From assembly GCA_902784465.1 (NCBI GenBank), contig CACZUZ010000001.1, forward strand, positions 1 to 64,000: a stretch of 64,000 nucleotides of DNA, written 5' to 3'. Origin of the DNA: an uncultured Bacteroidota bacterium. GTDB lineage: Bacteria > Bacteroidota > Bacteroidia > Bacteroidales > P3. The notes below the pieces were generated by a model. The model was not told where the DNA came from and made no database searches. It saw only the letters and a program-made list of their open reading frames with translations. Position numbers and translations under genes: made by a program. Positions 35,050-44,010 of the stretch are shown here, piece by piece (within the stretch, counting starts at the first letter, position 1; each line of letters opens with the position of its first letter).

Positions 35050-36316
35050 TCTTTATACCCACCAGGCGGTCGTAGCGCGTGCCGGGGGCGTGGTAGTAGA
35101 CCAGCACGGTGTAGTCGTTGGGCATCTCGAAATGGTCGCCCTCAATGCGTGAGGTCTGGGCAACGCTGTCGCCAACAGGAAGGAAGAGCAGTTGGTAGGA
35201 ATAGTAGCCTTGTTTCAGGAGCAGCCGTTTGGTGTAGGCTTTGTAGCGGCCGTTCCATTCCATACGGCTGTTGTCGTCGAGCTTCCATTCGGTCAACTCT
35301 CCCACTATGTGTATGTTGCCGTCGAGGTAGGGCTTCTCTATGGGCAGGCTGAAGTTGACCCACACGTAGTCGGCCTCAATCTGAGGGTTCTGGCGGTCGC
35401 GGATATTGGTTTTCATGCCTCCGTTCAGGCTGTTGTACTGTGTGTAGACTTTGCGGCCTCGCAGCTCGTCGGGCTGCAGAAAGGCGAAGATATGGCCTCC
35501 GGCCATCTCGATGCGCTGCACGTGGTACATAGTGGCACGGAGATTGCTGAGGTCGAAATAGCGGAAATGGTTGCCTCCAGGGAACACATTCTGTTTTTGC
35601 CACTGATAGAGGATTGAACTGCCGCTGTAACCGCTTGAAGTGAGTATGCGGGTAAGGTCCCCGCGGCGGTTCTGCCGAGCGACGACGGTGTAGTGGTCTG
35701 CCTGGCCCGTGAGAAAACTGTTCCTGTTGGGAGTGACGGCGACGCTCAGTTCCTGGTCGTTGTTGAAATGCCCCGTGGCCCCTCGCGGACGGTCAACGGT
35801 GACATCAATATCTACGGCATTCTCAACCACATAGAAGCGTCGTGTGAGGAGTATGCTGTCGTCGTCACCTTCAGGGAAGACCTCTATGGTGTAGTTGCCC
35901 GAGGCGATAAAATAGCCGTAGGCAACAGGGAATGTCTGGTAGTAGTTGGTATAGTCGATGAGTGTGGTGAAGGAGGTCTGGTAGTTGTCGACGCTGCCTT
36001 CCGCAGGTCCGCTAAAGAACTCGGCGGGGTCGAGACCGTCGGGAGTCCAATGGCGGTCGCAGTGGCGGATGCGGTAGCGCAGGTTGTGAGGGATGGGGGA
36101 GAGGATGTCGAAACGCAACAGCAGCTGCGTTGTGGGTTCGCCAGGCTCTCTCATAATGATGACGGGCAGCCCCAGCTCGTTGTCGACAGGGGATAGGTAG
36201 ACGCTTTTAATGCTCCCTTCCCAGTTGTCATCAGTCTGTGCCAGAGCGCTGCTTGGGGAAAAAAGGATGCTCTGAGCCAGAATGAATAATACTATGGTTG
36301 ACAGTTTATTAATCAT
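35033..36316 (-). CDS. Type IX secretion system plug-type protein (DUF5103)
   Basis: The protein has 427 residues with a signal peptide (MINKLSTIVLFILAQSILFS). The body is the DUF5103 pattern: IKSVYLSP, LRYRIRHCDRHWTPDGLDPA, YFIASGNYTIEVFPEGDDDS, FYVVENAVDIDVTVDRPRG, and the C-terminal HFEMPNDYTVLVYYHAPGTR with YDRLVGI. Plug proteins close the periplasmic side of the SprA translocon when empty. The ATG at 36316 is chosen for the signal peptide; the frame extends upstream but has no features. It is convergent with tilS (17-base overlap) and starts 9 bases after the beta-barrel gene, so the two form an operon. Its nearness to the giant T9SS cargo is suggestive. Confidence 0.88.
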   Translation of the reverse strand: MINKLSTIVLFILAQSILFSPSSALAQTDDNWEGSIKSVYLSPVDNELGLPVIIMREPGEPTTQLLLRFDILSPIPHNLRYRIRHCDRHWTPDGLDPAEFFSGPAEGSVDNYQTSFTTLIDYTNYYQTFPVAYGYFIASGNYTIEVFPEGDDDSILLTRRFYVVENAVDIDVTVDRPRGATGHFNNDQELSVAVTPNRNSFLTGQADHYTVVARQNRRGDLTRILTSSGYSGSSILYQWQKQNVFPGGNHFRYFDLSNLRATMYHVQRIEMAGGHIFAFLQPDELRGRKVYTQYNSLNGGMKTNIRDRQNPQIEADYVWVNFSLPIEKPYLDGNIHIVGELTEWKLDDNSRMEWNGRYKAYTKRLLLKQGYYSYQLLFLPVGDSVAQTSRIEGDHFEMPNDYTVLVYYHAPGTRYDRLVGIKITSTI

Positions 36317-36324
36317 TGTTTTTC

Positions 36325-36984
36325 TTACAGGAATCGTTTTCCGACGGAAAGGACGGCTTTGAACGGACGGACATAGAGGCGGTGGGAGTCGGCGTTGAGG
36401 AGGTCGGTGACACCATAGCGCACATCCAGCTGCAGAAACCACCAAGAGGGTGTCTGGTAGGCTATGGCGAAGGCAAGTCCGGCATTGAGGTCGCCCATGG
36501 CGAACGAGGGTTGTTCGGTGACGGGGTCGGCGGCAACGGTGCGCGAGTAGGGGTTGGTGAGCTCGTTGCTGCCATATAGGGTGCTAGCCAGCACAAAGTG
36601 GGTGTAGGGCCCGAGGCAGATGTTGACTTCCGATTGACGGAGATTGAACGTATACTCCGCTGCCATGCCCAGCTCCATGGCGAAGGTGAAAAGATGACCG
36701 TCGTCGCTGCCTTTGAACAGCTGTATATGCTCCATGCCTGCCGACGGGATGAAGCGCAGTGCCCAGGGCTCGGAGATGTGGTAGTCGAAGAAGAGTCCCA
36801 GCTCGGCCCCGATTCCTGGTGCCGCCCTGTCGGGTGCGCCTACGGCAGACTGCAGGTTGAGGCTGTAGTTGAGGATATTGGCTCCGGTAACAAAGCCCCA
36901 TGTGGTATGCTGACGGTAGTCGTCGAGGGTGTCCTGCGCAAAAGCCACGGAGAATAGAAAAAGGATGATAATGAGACGTTTCAT
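36325..36984 (-). CDS. Outer-membrane beta-barrel protein
   Basis: The protein has 219 residues with a signal peptide (MKRLIIILFLFSVAFAQ). The mature part has eight or so amphipathic strands (WGFVTGANILNYSLNLQSA, IGAELGLFFDYHI, FTFAMELGMAAEYTF, VNICLGPYTHFVL, LNAGLAFAIAYQT, WWFLQLDVRYGV) and ends in FKAVLSVGKRFL with the aromatic C-terminus of barrel proteins. It resembles small PorT-like/porin-family barrels, but I cannot assign a named family. It lies directly upstream of the T9SS plug gene. Confidence 0.75.
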   Translation of the reverse strand: MKRLIIILFLFSVAFAQDTLDDYRQHTTWGFVTGANILNYSLNLQSAVGAPDRAAPGIGAELGLFFDYHISEPWALRFIPSAGMEHIQLFKGSDDGHLFTFAMELGMAAEYTFNLRQSEVNICLGPYTHFVLASTLYGSNELTNPYSRTVAADPVTEQPSFAMGDLNAGLAFAIAYQTPSWWFLQLDVRYGVTDLLNADSHRLYVRPFKAVLSVGKRFL

Positions 36985-37003
36985 GTATAATAGTGATTGC
37001 TTG

Positions 37004-37030
37004 ATTGCTTTATTGCCTACCCCGCCCACC
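37004..37030. repeat. 27-bp direct repeat, copy 1
   Basis: ATTGCTTTATTGCCTACCCC followed by GCCCACC matches 39783-39809 at 24 of 27 positions. The two copies frame the first DUF5686 gene. Confidence 0.65.
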
Positions 37031-37041
37031 TTGCATAAAAA

Positions 37042-39714
37042 TTACAGCGTAAACTTGAAGTCGATTTTTATAAAACTTTTCTGTTTCCAGTCCATGCCAT
37101 CGTTGTAGGAGATGCGGCGGAAGTAGTCGATGCGAATGAATTTGAAGATGTTCTCTATGCCGATGTTGAATTCCATATAAGGCTCTTTGCCAAGGGTGTT
37201 TACCCCTTCGGGCATACGGAAGAGGCCTGCATTATGCACTGCGGGGTCTTCGGGAAGGTTGGGGTTGTTGCGCGCCGAGAGACCGCCATAAATCATGTTG
37301 AATCCCACTATCTCGCGTAGCCTCAAGCGGTTGATGAGCGGAATCCAGTTCAGGATCCAGCCTTTCAGGTGGTAGCAAGCGAAGAACGACACATACTGGT
37401 CGACGACAAACTCCATGGGGCGCATGGTGTTGAAGGTGTTCTCCGACACGTAGCGTCCGTCGTTGGCCGAGGGGAAGGTGAGGCGTGTGTAGGGAGCGCG
37501 TCCCCACACCATTCCGGATTGCAGCCGTGTGTCGATATGGCCGAAGGAACCGAGCCAGAAACGCTTGTCGCTGAGGAAGTCGGTACGCTGGAAACGGAGC
37601 CCGCAGTCGAGGATGGAGACGCGGTGCGAGATGCTGATGGAGGGGGCGTCGCGCAGCAGCGAGAAGGAGCCTGCATTGCCGGGTCTGCGGTTCTCGGGAC
37701 TCAGGTCGGGACGGAAACTAAGGCTGCCCTTCCATTCGGCTTCGCGGAAGTTACGCAAGTCTTTGAGGGTGCCATCTTCTTGATACTGCTGGTAGTTGAG
37801 GGTGCCGGCTAGCTCGTATTGCCTTGCCGCCACCCAGGTATCGAAACTGATGTTGTTGCGCCATTGGCGACTGTAGCGTAGGGCCGACTGCAGCACATAT
37901 TGCACGCTGTGGGGACGGTCGTTAGAGCTCCAGATGTTGTCGCGCGTGTATTTCCCCAACCCCTGTCCGGGAGCCTCCAGCTCGTAGGATGCCATGAGGC
38001 TCAGCTGGTTGAGCCGTCCGTCGTAGGAGTGCTTGTCTTTCTTGTTGAACGAATGCTTGTAGGTGGCGTTGAATTTCGGGCGTTGGTCGCGGAAACCGTA
38101 GGCCACATAGCCCTCTAGGAAGTTGCGGGGGTTGAATGCTGCGGTGGTCATGCCGCCCAGGCGGATGCGCCATCCCTCCTCGTGGTTATAGCTGACGAAG
38201 TTGAAGATGGGTCCAAGGTCGAACTTGCTCTCGCTGCGGACTGTAGATGTGGGTATGTAACCCACCAGATAGAGGTTGGCGGCCTTCTTGACAAACTGGA
38301 ATTCAGGGAAGCGTGCCAGCTCGTAACGCAGGCTGTCGGTGAGGGTCTCCTTGGGGGTCAGTATGATGGGACGCTCGCGGTTCCACTGGCTGCGCATCCA
38401 CTTGGTGCGTGCCAGCGAGGCGGTGTGCACAAAGCGTGGGAAGAGGCTGTCGGGCAGCATTTCGGCTTCCGGGGTCAGGTCGTGCGAGAAATAGATGCGT
38501 GTCTGATGCACATACATCTCCTGCAGCTTCTTGTGGATATACATTCGGCCGTAGGCATCGCAACGGTCGGGGAGGTAGCTGGGCAATGCGGAAATGTGGG
38601 AATTCGTTAATGTGTCAGTTGGGGAGAGGGAATTCTTCATGAATATGGAGTCGCGGTCGGTGGCCAGCCGGTAGTTCTGCACGATGGTGAGGTCGCGCAC
38701 AAAGTTGAGGTTGACGTTTTTGGAGACGGTCATGTTATAGTGTACCACAGAGTAGGTGGAGTCGAGGGCCACATACATCTGTCCTGTGAAGCCGTAGCTG
38801 CGGACGTTGGAGGGCACGAAGGAAAGCTCTACGCACGGCACGCCGAACATCTCAACCGTGTCGGTGATGAAGAAGCGGTAGAAGGTGGTGCCGATGGTGC
38901 TGTTGAGAGGACTTGTGAAATGGTTGAGCATCAGCTCGATGTCGTTGTCGTATATGTCGATGGGGGCAAACATCGAGTTGAGGCTCTGCTCTATGCCTTC
39001 CACATCAAGGGCCTGGTCAAGGCCTTCGGCACGCTTGGCGGTGATGAGGGTGCGGTCTTGCTTGGGCTTGATGCGGTGCGACTGCTCCATCATCTTCTCG
39101 CGCATCGACACTATCAGTATTGGCGTGGCGTCGAAAGGGGTCTCGTCGATGTATTTCTCCAGAAACTTGAACTTTCGCCAGAGGCGTTTGTTCTCGAAGT
39201 CGGGATAGAAGTCGTCGAGAGCGATGATGGTCTTTTCGTATGCGCGGCGACGGTACTGGTCGAGACCCTGCATGCGGTTCTGGCTCTTATGCTCTATGAC
39301 GTTCTCGGCCAGCTCAACGGCGGGGTTGTTGCGGCGGCGGTAGCGGCTGCGTTTCTTCTTCGATGCCTTGATTTCCACTGGCTTCATGAGGTTGCTCTTG
39401 GGCGTGAGCGCGATTTTTGCGTTACGCTTGACGGTGCCGGCCTTGACGGCGACGACGAGTGGCTGATAGCCCATCATCTGGAGCCTTACCGAGTCGTGTC
39501 CGTCGGTGTTGGAGATGTAGAACTTGCCGGCAAGGTCGGTCGTGGTACCTATGGTGGTGCCCACAAAGCCGACCTGCACGAAGGGTAACGCCTCGCCGGT
39601 TTGTGCATCCACCACCTTGCCGCCATAGCCAGTGGTACGCTGCTGGGCGGCAATGAAACTGAAGGTAGGGGATAGAAAGGCGAGAAGCAGTATGGGTAGA
39701 ATTATTTTTTTCAT
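37042..39714 (-). CDS. DUF5686 outer-membrane protein with carboxypeptidase-like regulatory domain, paralogue 1
   Basis: The protein has 890 residues with a signal peptide (MKKIILPILLLAFLSPTFSF). Residues 25-115 are a carboxypeptidase-regulatory/CarbopepD fold (GGKVVDAQTGEALPFVQVGF, TTDLAGKFYI, DSVRLQMMGYQPL). The rest is DUF5686: RRRNNPAVELAENVI, NIDIYDND-type IDIYDNDIELMLNHFTSP, CVELSFVP, GQMYVALDS, and a C-terminal barrel ending in FNIGIENIFKFIRIDYFRRI. The ATG at 39714 is preferred over a TTG upstream. Family members are outer-membrane proteins of unknown role. A paralogue lies at 60823-63501, and the two share an identical 67-base stretch. Confidence 0.85.
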   Translation of the reverse strand: MKKIILPILLLAFLSPTFSFIAAQQRTTGYGGKVVDAQTGEALPFVQVGFVGTTIGTTTDLAGKFYISNTDGHDSVRLQMMGYQPLVVAVKAGTVKRNAKIALTPKSNLMKPVEIKASKKKRSRYRRRNNPAVELAENVIEHKSQNRMQGLDQYRRRAYEKTIIALDDFYPDFENKRLWRKFKFLEKYIDETPFDATPILIVSMREKMMEQSHRIKPKQDRTLITAKRAEGLDQALDVEGIEQSLNSMFAPIDIYDNDIELMLNHFTSPLNSTIGTTFYRFFITDTVEMFGVPCVELSFVPSNVRSYGFTGQMYVALDSTYSVVHYNMTVSKNVNLNFVRDLTIVQNYRLATDRDSIFMKNSLSPTDTLTNSHISALPSYLPDRCDAYGRMYIHKKLQEMYVHQTRIYFSHDLTPEAEMLPDSLFPRFVHTASLARTKWMRSQWNRERPIILTPKETLTDSLRYELARFPEFQFVKKAANLYLVGYIPTSTVRSESKFDLGPIFNFVSYNHEEGWRIRLGGMTTAAFNPRNFLEGYVAYGFRDQRPKFNATYKHSFNKKDKHSYDGRLNQLSLMASYELEAPGQGLGKYTRDNIWSSNDRPHSVQYVLQSALRYSRQWRNNISFDTWVAARQYELAGTLNYQQYQEDGTLKDLRNFREAEWKGSLSFRPDLSPENRRPGNAGSFSLLRDAPSISISHRVSILDCGLRFQRTDFLSDKRFWLGSFGHIDTRLQSGMVWGRAPYTRLTFPSANDGRYVSENTFNTMRPMEFVVDQYVSFFACYHLKGWILNWIPLINRLRLREIVGFNMIYGGLSARNNPNLPEDPAVHNAGLFRMPEGVNTLGKEPYMEFNIGIENIFKFIRIDYFRRISYNDGMDWKQKSFIKIDFKFTL
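38573..38639. repeat. 67-bp stretch identical in both DUF5686 paralogues, copy 1
   Basis: Bases 38573-38639 are identical to 62375-62441, encoding NSLSPTDTLTNSHISALPSY, while the flanking codons and the rest of the genes differ widely. Confidence 0.85.
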
Positions 39715-39782
39715 CTTTTTCCGAAACGCGGAAAATTCTTTTTTATTGTGAGCAATATTCAAAGTGGCATAACGTTATCTTG

Positions 39783-39809
39783 AATGCTTTAATGCCCACC
39801 CCGCCCACC
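39783..39809. repeat. 27-bp direct repeat, copy 2
   Basis: AATGCTTTAATGCCCACCCC followed by GCCCACC; the partner is 37004-37030. It lies in the upstream region of both the DUF5686 gene and the divergent peptidase gene. Confidence 0.65.
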
Positions 39810-39836
39810 CATGATATTCACCAATAACATTATACA

Positions 39837-41474
39837 ATGAAAAAAATTACTTTATTTGTTATGGCAGCAGCAATGCTTATGGCCGTTGGTTGCAAAGGCA
39901 AACAGCAGCCCGTCGAAAAATCCGAAATTCAGCAGAAAGTTGACGAATATGCTGAGTTTGAACTTAAATCCGACCTTGTTGCCGGCCTCTCGGCCAACGA
40001 GAAGGAGCTGGTGAAAATCTTCATCCAGATTAGCGAGATCATGGACGAAATCTACTGGGACCAGTATTTCGGCAACGAGAACCGCAAGGCCCTCGACGCC
40101 ATCAGCGACCCCGCCATCCGCGCTTTCGCCAATATCCAGTATGGCGCCTGGGACCGTCTCGACAGCGAGAAACCTTTTGTCCCCGGCTATGGTGAACGCC
40201 CCAAGGGCGCCAACTTCTACCCGACAGACATGACCGAGGAGGAGTATGCAGCCCTTGAAGACCCTCTGAAGGAGAGCCAGTACAGCGTCATCCGCCGCGA
40301 CCAGAACGGCAAGCTTTACGTCATGCCTTACCATGAGGCTTGGAAAGAACAGCTCGCCAAGGTCGACGCCCTGCTCGAGAAAGCTATCGCCCTTGCCGAC
40401 AATGCCGGCCTGAAAAAATACCTCGAGGCTCGCCGCGAGGCCTTCAAGACCGACGACTATTTCCAGAGCGACATGGTATGGATGGACATGAAAGACTCGA
40501 AGCTCGACTTTGTCGTCGGCCCCATCGAGAACTACGACGACGCCCTGCACGGCCTGAAATGCTCGCAGGAGGCTTACGTCCTCATCAAGGATGAGCAGTG
40601 GAGCAACGACCTCTCCAAGTTTGCAGCCATGCTGCCCGAGATGCAGAAACTCCTCCCTTGCGACGAGAAGTACAAGAAAGAGGTGCCGGGTACCGACTGC
40701 GACATCAACGTCTATGACGTGGTCTACTACGGTGGCGACTGCAATGCTGGCTCCAAGACCATTGCCATCAACCTCCCCAACGACGAGCGTGTGCAGCTCG
40801 CCAAGGGTAGCCGTCGTCTGCAGCTGAAGAACGCCATGCGCGCCAAGTTCGACAACATCATGATTCCCATCGCCAAGCTGATGGTCTGCGACGAGCAGGT
40901 CGACAGCGTCACATTCAATGCCTTCTTCGGCAACACCTGCTACCACGAGGTGGCTCACGGTCTGGGCATCAAGAACACCGTCACCGGCCGTGGCCCTTGC
41001 CGTCAGGCTCTCGGCGCACAGTACAGCGCATGGGAGGAGGCCAAGGCCGATGTGTGCGGTTTGTTCCTCACCGAGCAGCTCATCGAGCGTGGCGAAATCA
41101 CCAACACCACTGTCGCTCAGAACTATATCACCTTCATCGCCGGCATCCTCCGCAGCGTCCGTTTTGGCGCCACCGAGGCTCACGGTGTTGCCAACATCAT
41201 GTGCTACAACTTCTTTGAGAAGGCCGGCGCTTTCAGCCGCAACGCTCAGGGCAAATATGTCATCAATGTTGAGAAGGCTCGCGCCGCCGCACGCGAGTGG
41301 GCATCAATCATCATCGCCATGGAAGGCGAGGGCGACATGGCCGCCGCCAAGGCCTACAGCGACAAGAACGGCAAAATCAGTGCCGACCTCCAGCAGGACC
41401 TCGATGCCATCCGCGACGCCAACATCCCACGCGACATTGTCTACAAGCAGGGCGCAAGCGTGCTGGGACTCTAA
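39837..41474 (+). CDS. M49-type (dipeptidyl-peptidase III-like) zinc metallopeptidase, lipoprotein
   Basis: The protein has 545 residues. The signal peptide ends in a lipobox with C19 (AVGCKG). The zinc site is HEVAH at 370-374 in NTCYHEVAHGLG, with the third ligand in WEEAKADVCGLF (E400/E401). Family M49 classically has HEXXGH, one residue longer; this HEXXH variant with EExKAD is characteristic of a bacterial branch. It probably trims peptides in the periplasm or at the outer membrane. Monocistronic: a tandem terminator follows. Confidence 0.85.
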   Translation: MKKITLFVMAAAMLMAVGCKGKQQPVEKSEIQQKVDEYAEFELKSDLVAGLSANEKELVKIFIQISEIMDEIYWDQYFGNENRKALDAISDPAIRAFANIQYGAWDRLDSEKPFVPGYGERPKGANFYPTDMTEEEYAALEDPLKESQYSVIRRDQNGKLYVMPYHEAWKEQLAKVDALLEKAIALADNAGLKKYLEARREAFKTDDYFQSDMVWMDMKDSKLDFVVGPIENYDDALHGLKCSQEAYVLIKDEQWSNDLSKFAAMLPEMQKLLPCDEKYKKEVPGTDCDINVYDVVYYGGDCNAGSKTIAINLPNDERVQLAKGSRRLQLKNAMRAKFDNIMIPIAKLMVCDEQVDSVTFNAFFGNTCYHEVAHGLGIKNTVTGRGPCRQALGAQYSAWEEAKADVCGLFLTEQLIERGEITNTTVAQNYITFIAGILRSVRFGATEAHGVANIMCYNFFEKAGAFSRNAQGKYVINVEKARAAAREWASIIIAMEGEGDMAAAKAYSDKNGKISADLQQDLDAIRDANIPRDIVYKQGASVLGL

Positions 41475-41540
41475 AAACAAAACACATAAATAGTTGATTG
41501 TACATCAACTAACCTGTCTCGGATTACAAATCCTTGGTTA

Positions 41541-41657
41541 CTTAGTTATCTCGGATTTATAATCCGAGATATTTTTTTTCATGATTATCCGCACGTACCT
41601 TAGTTATCTCGGATTTGTAATCCGAGATATTTTTTTCCATGATTATCTGCACGTATC
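41541..41657 (+). terminator. Tandemly duplicated rho-independent terminator
   Basis: Two 58-59 base units (41541-41598 and 41599-41657) are almost identical. Each contains TATCTCGGATT-TAT-AATCCGAGATA (TGT loop in the second) followed by seven or eight T. A third decayed unit, GTCTCGGATTACAAATCC, lies at 41516-41533. The stem is nearly palindromic, so it may also act on the opposite strand. Confidence 0.85.
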
Positions 41658-41784
41658 CCCAAAAGCCTCGGAGAGATGGTACCAGCTCCAGTCTTGAAAA
41701 GTTCACAAATTTGTGGTCCACAATTTGTGGAATAATAAAAGTTCCAGCAATTCATAAAAAAACTACTGTTTATAGGGCGATTTT

Positions 41785-43095
41785 TTATGAAGCGCTCGCA
41801 TCTAATGTCCACTTCCATGCTGGGACAACATGAACTACCCCACATTCTGTTTCTATATCCCGCTCCTCTTCGTGTGTGATGATCCACATATCTCGACACC
41901 CAGTAGCCTTGGAAGCCTCAAGCAATCCCGACAACTCACGGTTATATGTGTTCGGTTCACTCATATCCCATGTTACCTGGACAAGACTTTCAACATTTTC
42001 CTGTCGACTAATAACAAAGTCACATTCTCCTCTTCCCTTAAAATATGTGAGTTTCTGCATCTCTCCAAGCGATCTTCTCAAATGCAGATAAACCGCATTC
42101 TCCAACATTTTCCCATTGTCGTCGCTTTGCGGTTTAAGGGTCAATTTGCGGAGACCATTGTCTATACAATAGAACTTCGTTTCCGAGGTTATGGCTCGAT
42201 GCACGCTGGCTGTATACCTGCTAAGGGGTAAAAAAAGATAGATGGCCTCACATTGCTCTGCAAGGGTGTAGGCACGTTCTTTGCTGAGCGACACTCCCAT
42301 AGACTTAAGCTCGTTAAAGATTTTATTGATGGACGTTGGCTTAGTGACATTCTCCATGACACGGCGAATATAGTATCGGACAACTGTTGCCGGACTGATG
42401 TTAAAGTGTTCAACCATATCGCGGTAAAGCATCACATAGTAGTAGTCGCTCAAGATTTTGTCCCGCAACTCTTTCTCGGCCATTACCACTTCGGGAAATC
42501 CTCCCCACATAAGGTATTCGTCGAACAATGTCACCAAACGCGCGCGTGATGCGGCGCTGTAAAGATTTGTATCCACCTTACGGAATCGACAAACCTCGTC
42601 GAAAGACAAGGGGAACTCCTCATACTGCAACGACCGCCCCCTCAAAACAGTCGCCAACTCTGATGAAAGCATCTGCGAGTTACTGCCGGTTATATATATA
42701 TTCCGGCATTCTTCCTCATATATTCTTCTGACAAAGCTCTGCCAATCCGAAGCCATCTGCACCTCATCGAAAAACATATAAACGTCATGCAAAGGGATGT
42801 CTGGATATAGTTCGCGATATGCAACAATAATCGTGTCAAGGTTTTGACCGTCCCATTTTATTCGTTCATCATCAAAATTGAAAAAAAGTATCTGCTTACG
42901 TTCTACTCCTTTTGCAAGCAATTGTTTTATAGTTAATAAAAGTAACGTCGACTTTCCGCAACGTCGAACGCCTGGAACAGTTATTATTTTCCCACTACTT
43001 ATGGGCAATTTCATATTTCTTTCAACAGAATCAATCGTTTCCAATCGCACTTGAGAATTTACAATCAACTGTTTTACAAGTTCTTTATCTGTCAT
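41785..43095 (-). CDS. AAA family ATPase with C-terminal DUF4143 domain
   Basis: The protein has 436 residues. Walker A GVRRCGKST is at 42-50, Walker B VYMFFDEVQ at 105-113, YITGSNSQML follows as the sensor, and the C-terminal part has LENAVYLHLRRSLG and GECDFVISRQE...LVQVTWD, the nuclease-like DUF4143 core. It is related to the gene at 1999-3195 at family level but clearly diverged. It is transcribed alone from a -7 box at 43128-43135. Function unknown. Confidence 0.88.
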   Translation of the reverse strand: MTDKELVKQLIVNSQVRLETIDSVERNMKLPISSGKIITVPGVRRCGKSTLLLLTIKQLLAKGVERKQILFFNFDDERIKWDGQNLDTIIVAYRELYPDIPLHDVYMFFDEVQMASDWQSFVRRIYEEECRNIYITGSNSQMLSSELATVLRGRSLQYEEFPLSFDEVCRFRKVDTNLYSAASRARLVTLFDEYLMWGGFPEVVMAEKELRDKILSDYYYVMLYRDMVEHFNISPATVVRYYIRRVMENVTKPTSINKIFNELKSMGVSLSKERAYTLAEQCEAIYLFLPLSRYTASVHRAITSETKFYCIDNGLRKLTLKPQSDDNGKMLENAVYLHLRRSLGEMQKLTYFKGRGECDFVISRQENVESLVQVTWDMSEPNTYNRELSGLLEASKATGCRDMWIITHEEERDIETECGVVHVVPAWKWTLDASAS

Positions 43096-43127
43096 GATGC
43101 TTTTTTATGATAGTTATTTACAAAGTG

Positions 43128-43135
43128 CAAATATA
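43128..43135 (-). promoter_or_regulatory. -7 box for the second DUF4143 ATPase
   Basis: The minus strand reads TATATTTG followed by C, 32 bases before the ATG. An AT-rich imperfect dyad (TTCCTTTATAAAAGGAA) lies just upstream at about 43143-43160. Confidence 0.55.
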
Positions 43136-43161
43136 CAAACTTTTCCTTTATAAAAGGAAAG

Positions 43162-43535
43162 TGTTTTATATTTTTTTCCTTTTTCGAAGGATAATTCTCA
43201 CCTCGTCCCATGATGTTTTCTGTCCATTTGGGAGTGCTGGCTGGTTTTGCTCCGGTTTTCCACCCGCGATACCCGCAGGCGTTTACCGCTTTACTATGAT
43301 ATGATTGATTTGTGGAACTTCAAGGGTCTAGTTAGAGCGTAAACGCTATATTATATGTTTATCTACTGTTTATCTTTCTGTTTCTGTTATGTTTTGGTTA
43401 TTATTTATTGTTCCGTTTTCAGGGTGCAAAAGTACAATTTTTTTCAACCTGTAAAGTTGAAAAAATGTGTTTTTCACTTGAAATATCTCCTAAAAACATT
43501 GCGAGTTTCACCATCATATATCCTAAATCCAATAG
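43162..43535. other. Intergenic region with a 10-bp inverted repeat
   Basis: No gene is supported. TTTTTTCAAC (43439-43448) and GTTGAAAAAA (43456-43465) form a perfect inverted repeat around CTGTAAA. The sequence CTTTACAGG recurs at the other edge of the remnant (43907-43915), so these may mark the borders of an inserted element. A minus-strand TACTTTTG at about 43424-43431 resembles a -7 box. Confidence 0.45.
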
Positions 43536-43903
43536 CAACTTCTCTGACGGCCGAGTGGTCGAGAAGATGGTCAAGGTTATTAGGAGGTGCGGCATTCCTG
43601 CCGCACATTAACAACAAACTGTTGAAAAACAAAGGGAAAGCCGAGGGTTTGGCAAATTATCGTGTGCGGCAGGAATGCCGCACCTCCAGCTATGCAATGC
43701 GAAAGGCTCTGGCCCTTCGCAACTCCAGCAAACCTGTGGAGAAGGCGAACGACATATGCGTCGCAAAGAGACAGACGCACAACGGCATGTTCTGGTCACC
43801 CAGTGGCATCGCCGCCCTCGCTGTCATCTCTGCCGTCAATAGCAACGAAGAACTCTCCCAATGGCTAAATGAAAGGACTTTGAACTTCAGAATGGTGGCT
43901 TAG
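43536..43903 (+). pseudogene. Transposase-like gene remnant
   Basis: The frame before the hairpin element reads SDGRVVEKMVKVI, and the frame after it reads MRKALALRNSSKPVEKAND, then QTHNGMFWSPSGIAALAVIS and ending EELSQWLNERTLNF. The NGMxWSxxGxxAL pattern followed by a short polar tail is what the C-terminus of some DDE transposases looks like. The N-terminal catalytic part is missing. I cannot name the IS family. Confidence 0.4.
43583..43687. mobile_element. 105-bp MITE-like hairpin element
   Basis: GGAGGTGCGGCATTCCTGCC with the next bases GCAC (43583-43606) is perfectly repeated in inverse orientation at 43664-43687. Each 24-base arm also contains its own small dyad (TGCGGCA-TTCC-TGCCGCA). 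It interrupts the transposase-like remnant and has no coding capacity. Confidence 0.75.
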
Positions 43904-43908
43904 CAACT

Positions 43909-43974
43909 TTACAGGTCGAGCTTTTTTAAGAGCAAGGTGTCGCTAATCCTTGGAAGATAGTTTGATACATTCAT
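43909..43974 (-). pseudogene. 5' end of a third DUF4143-type ATPase gene
   Basis: The minus strand encodes MNVSNYLPRISDTLLLKKLDL and then stops. The NYLPRIxDxxL start is typical of a branch of AAA/DUF4143 ATPases, where it precedes the Walker A segment. It sits behind an intact -7 box at 43997-44004. The rest of the gene is replaced by the transposase-like remnant. Confidence 0.5.
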
Positions 43975-43996
43975 AGATTTTGTATTTAATCAAGTG

Positions 43997-44004
43997 CAAA
44001 GATA
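43997..44004 (-). promoter_or_regulatory. -7 box for the truncated DUF4143 gene
   Basis: The minus strand reads TATCTTTG followed by C, 22 bases before the ATG of the 21-codon fragment. Confidence 0.5.
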
Positions 44005-44010
44005 TCACTA

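Noticed and set aside
39852..41183. 443-codon minus-strand frame opposite the M49 peptidase
   Set aside because: Antisense shadow of a conserved enzyme gene with HEXXH site and lipobox.
41541..41657. CRISPR-like pair of repeats
   Set aside because: Only two adjacent units with no spacers; each is a hairpin with a T run, that is, a terminator.
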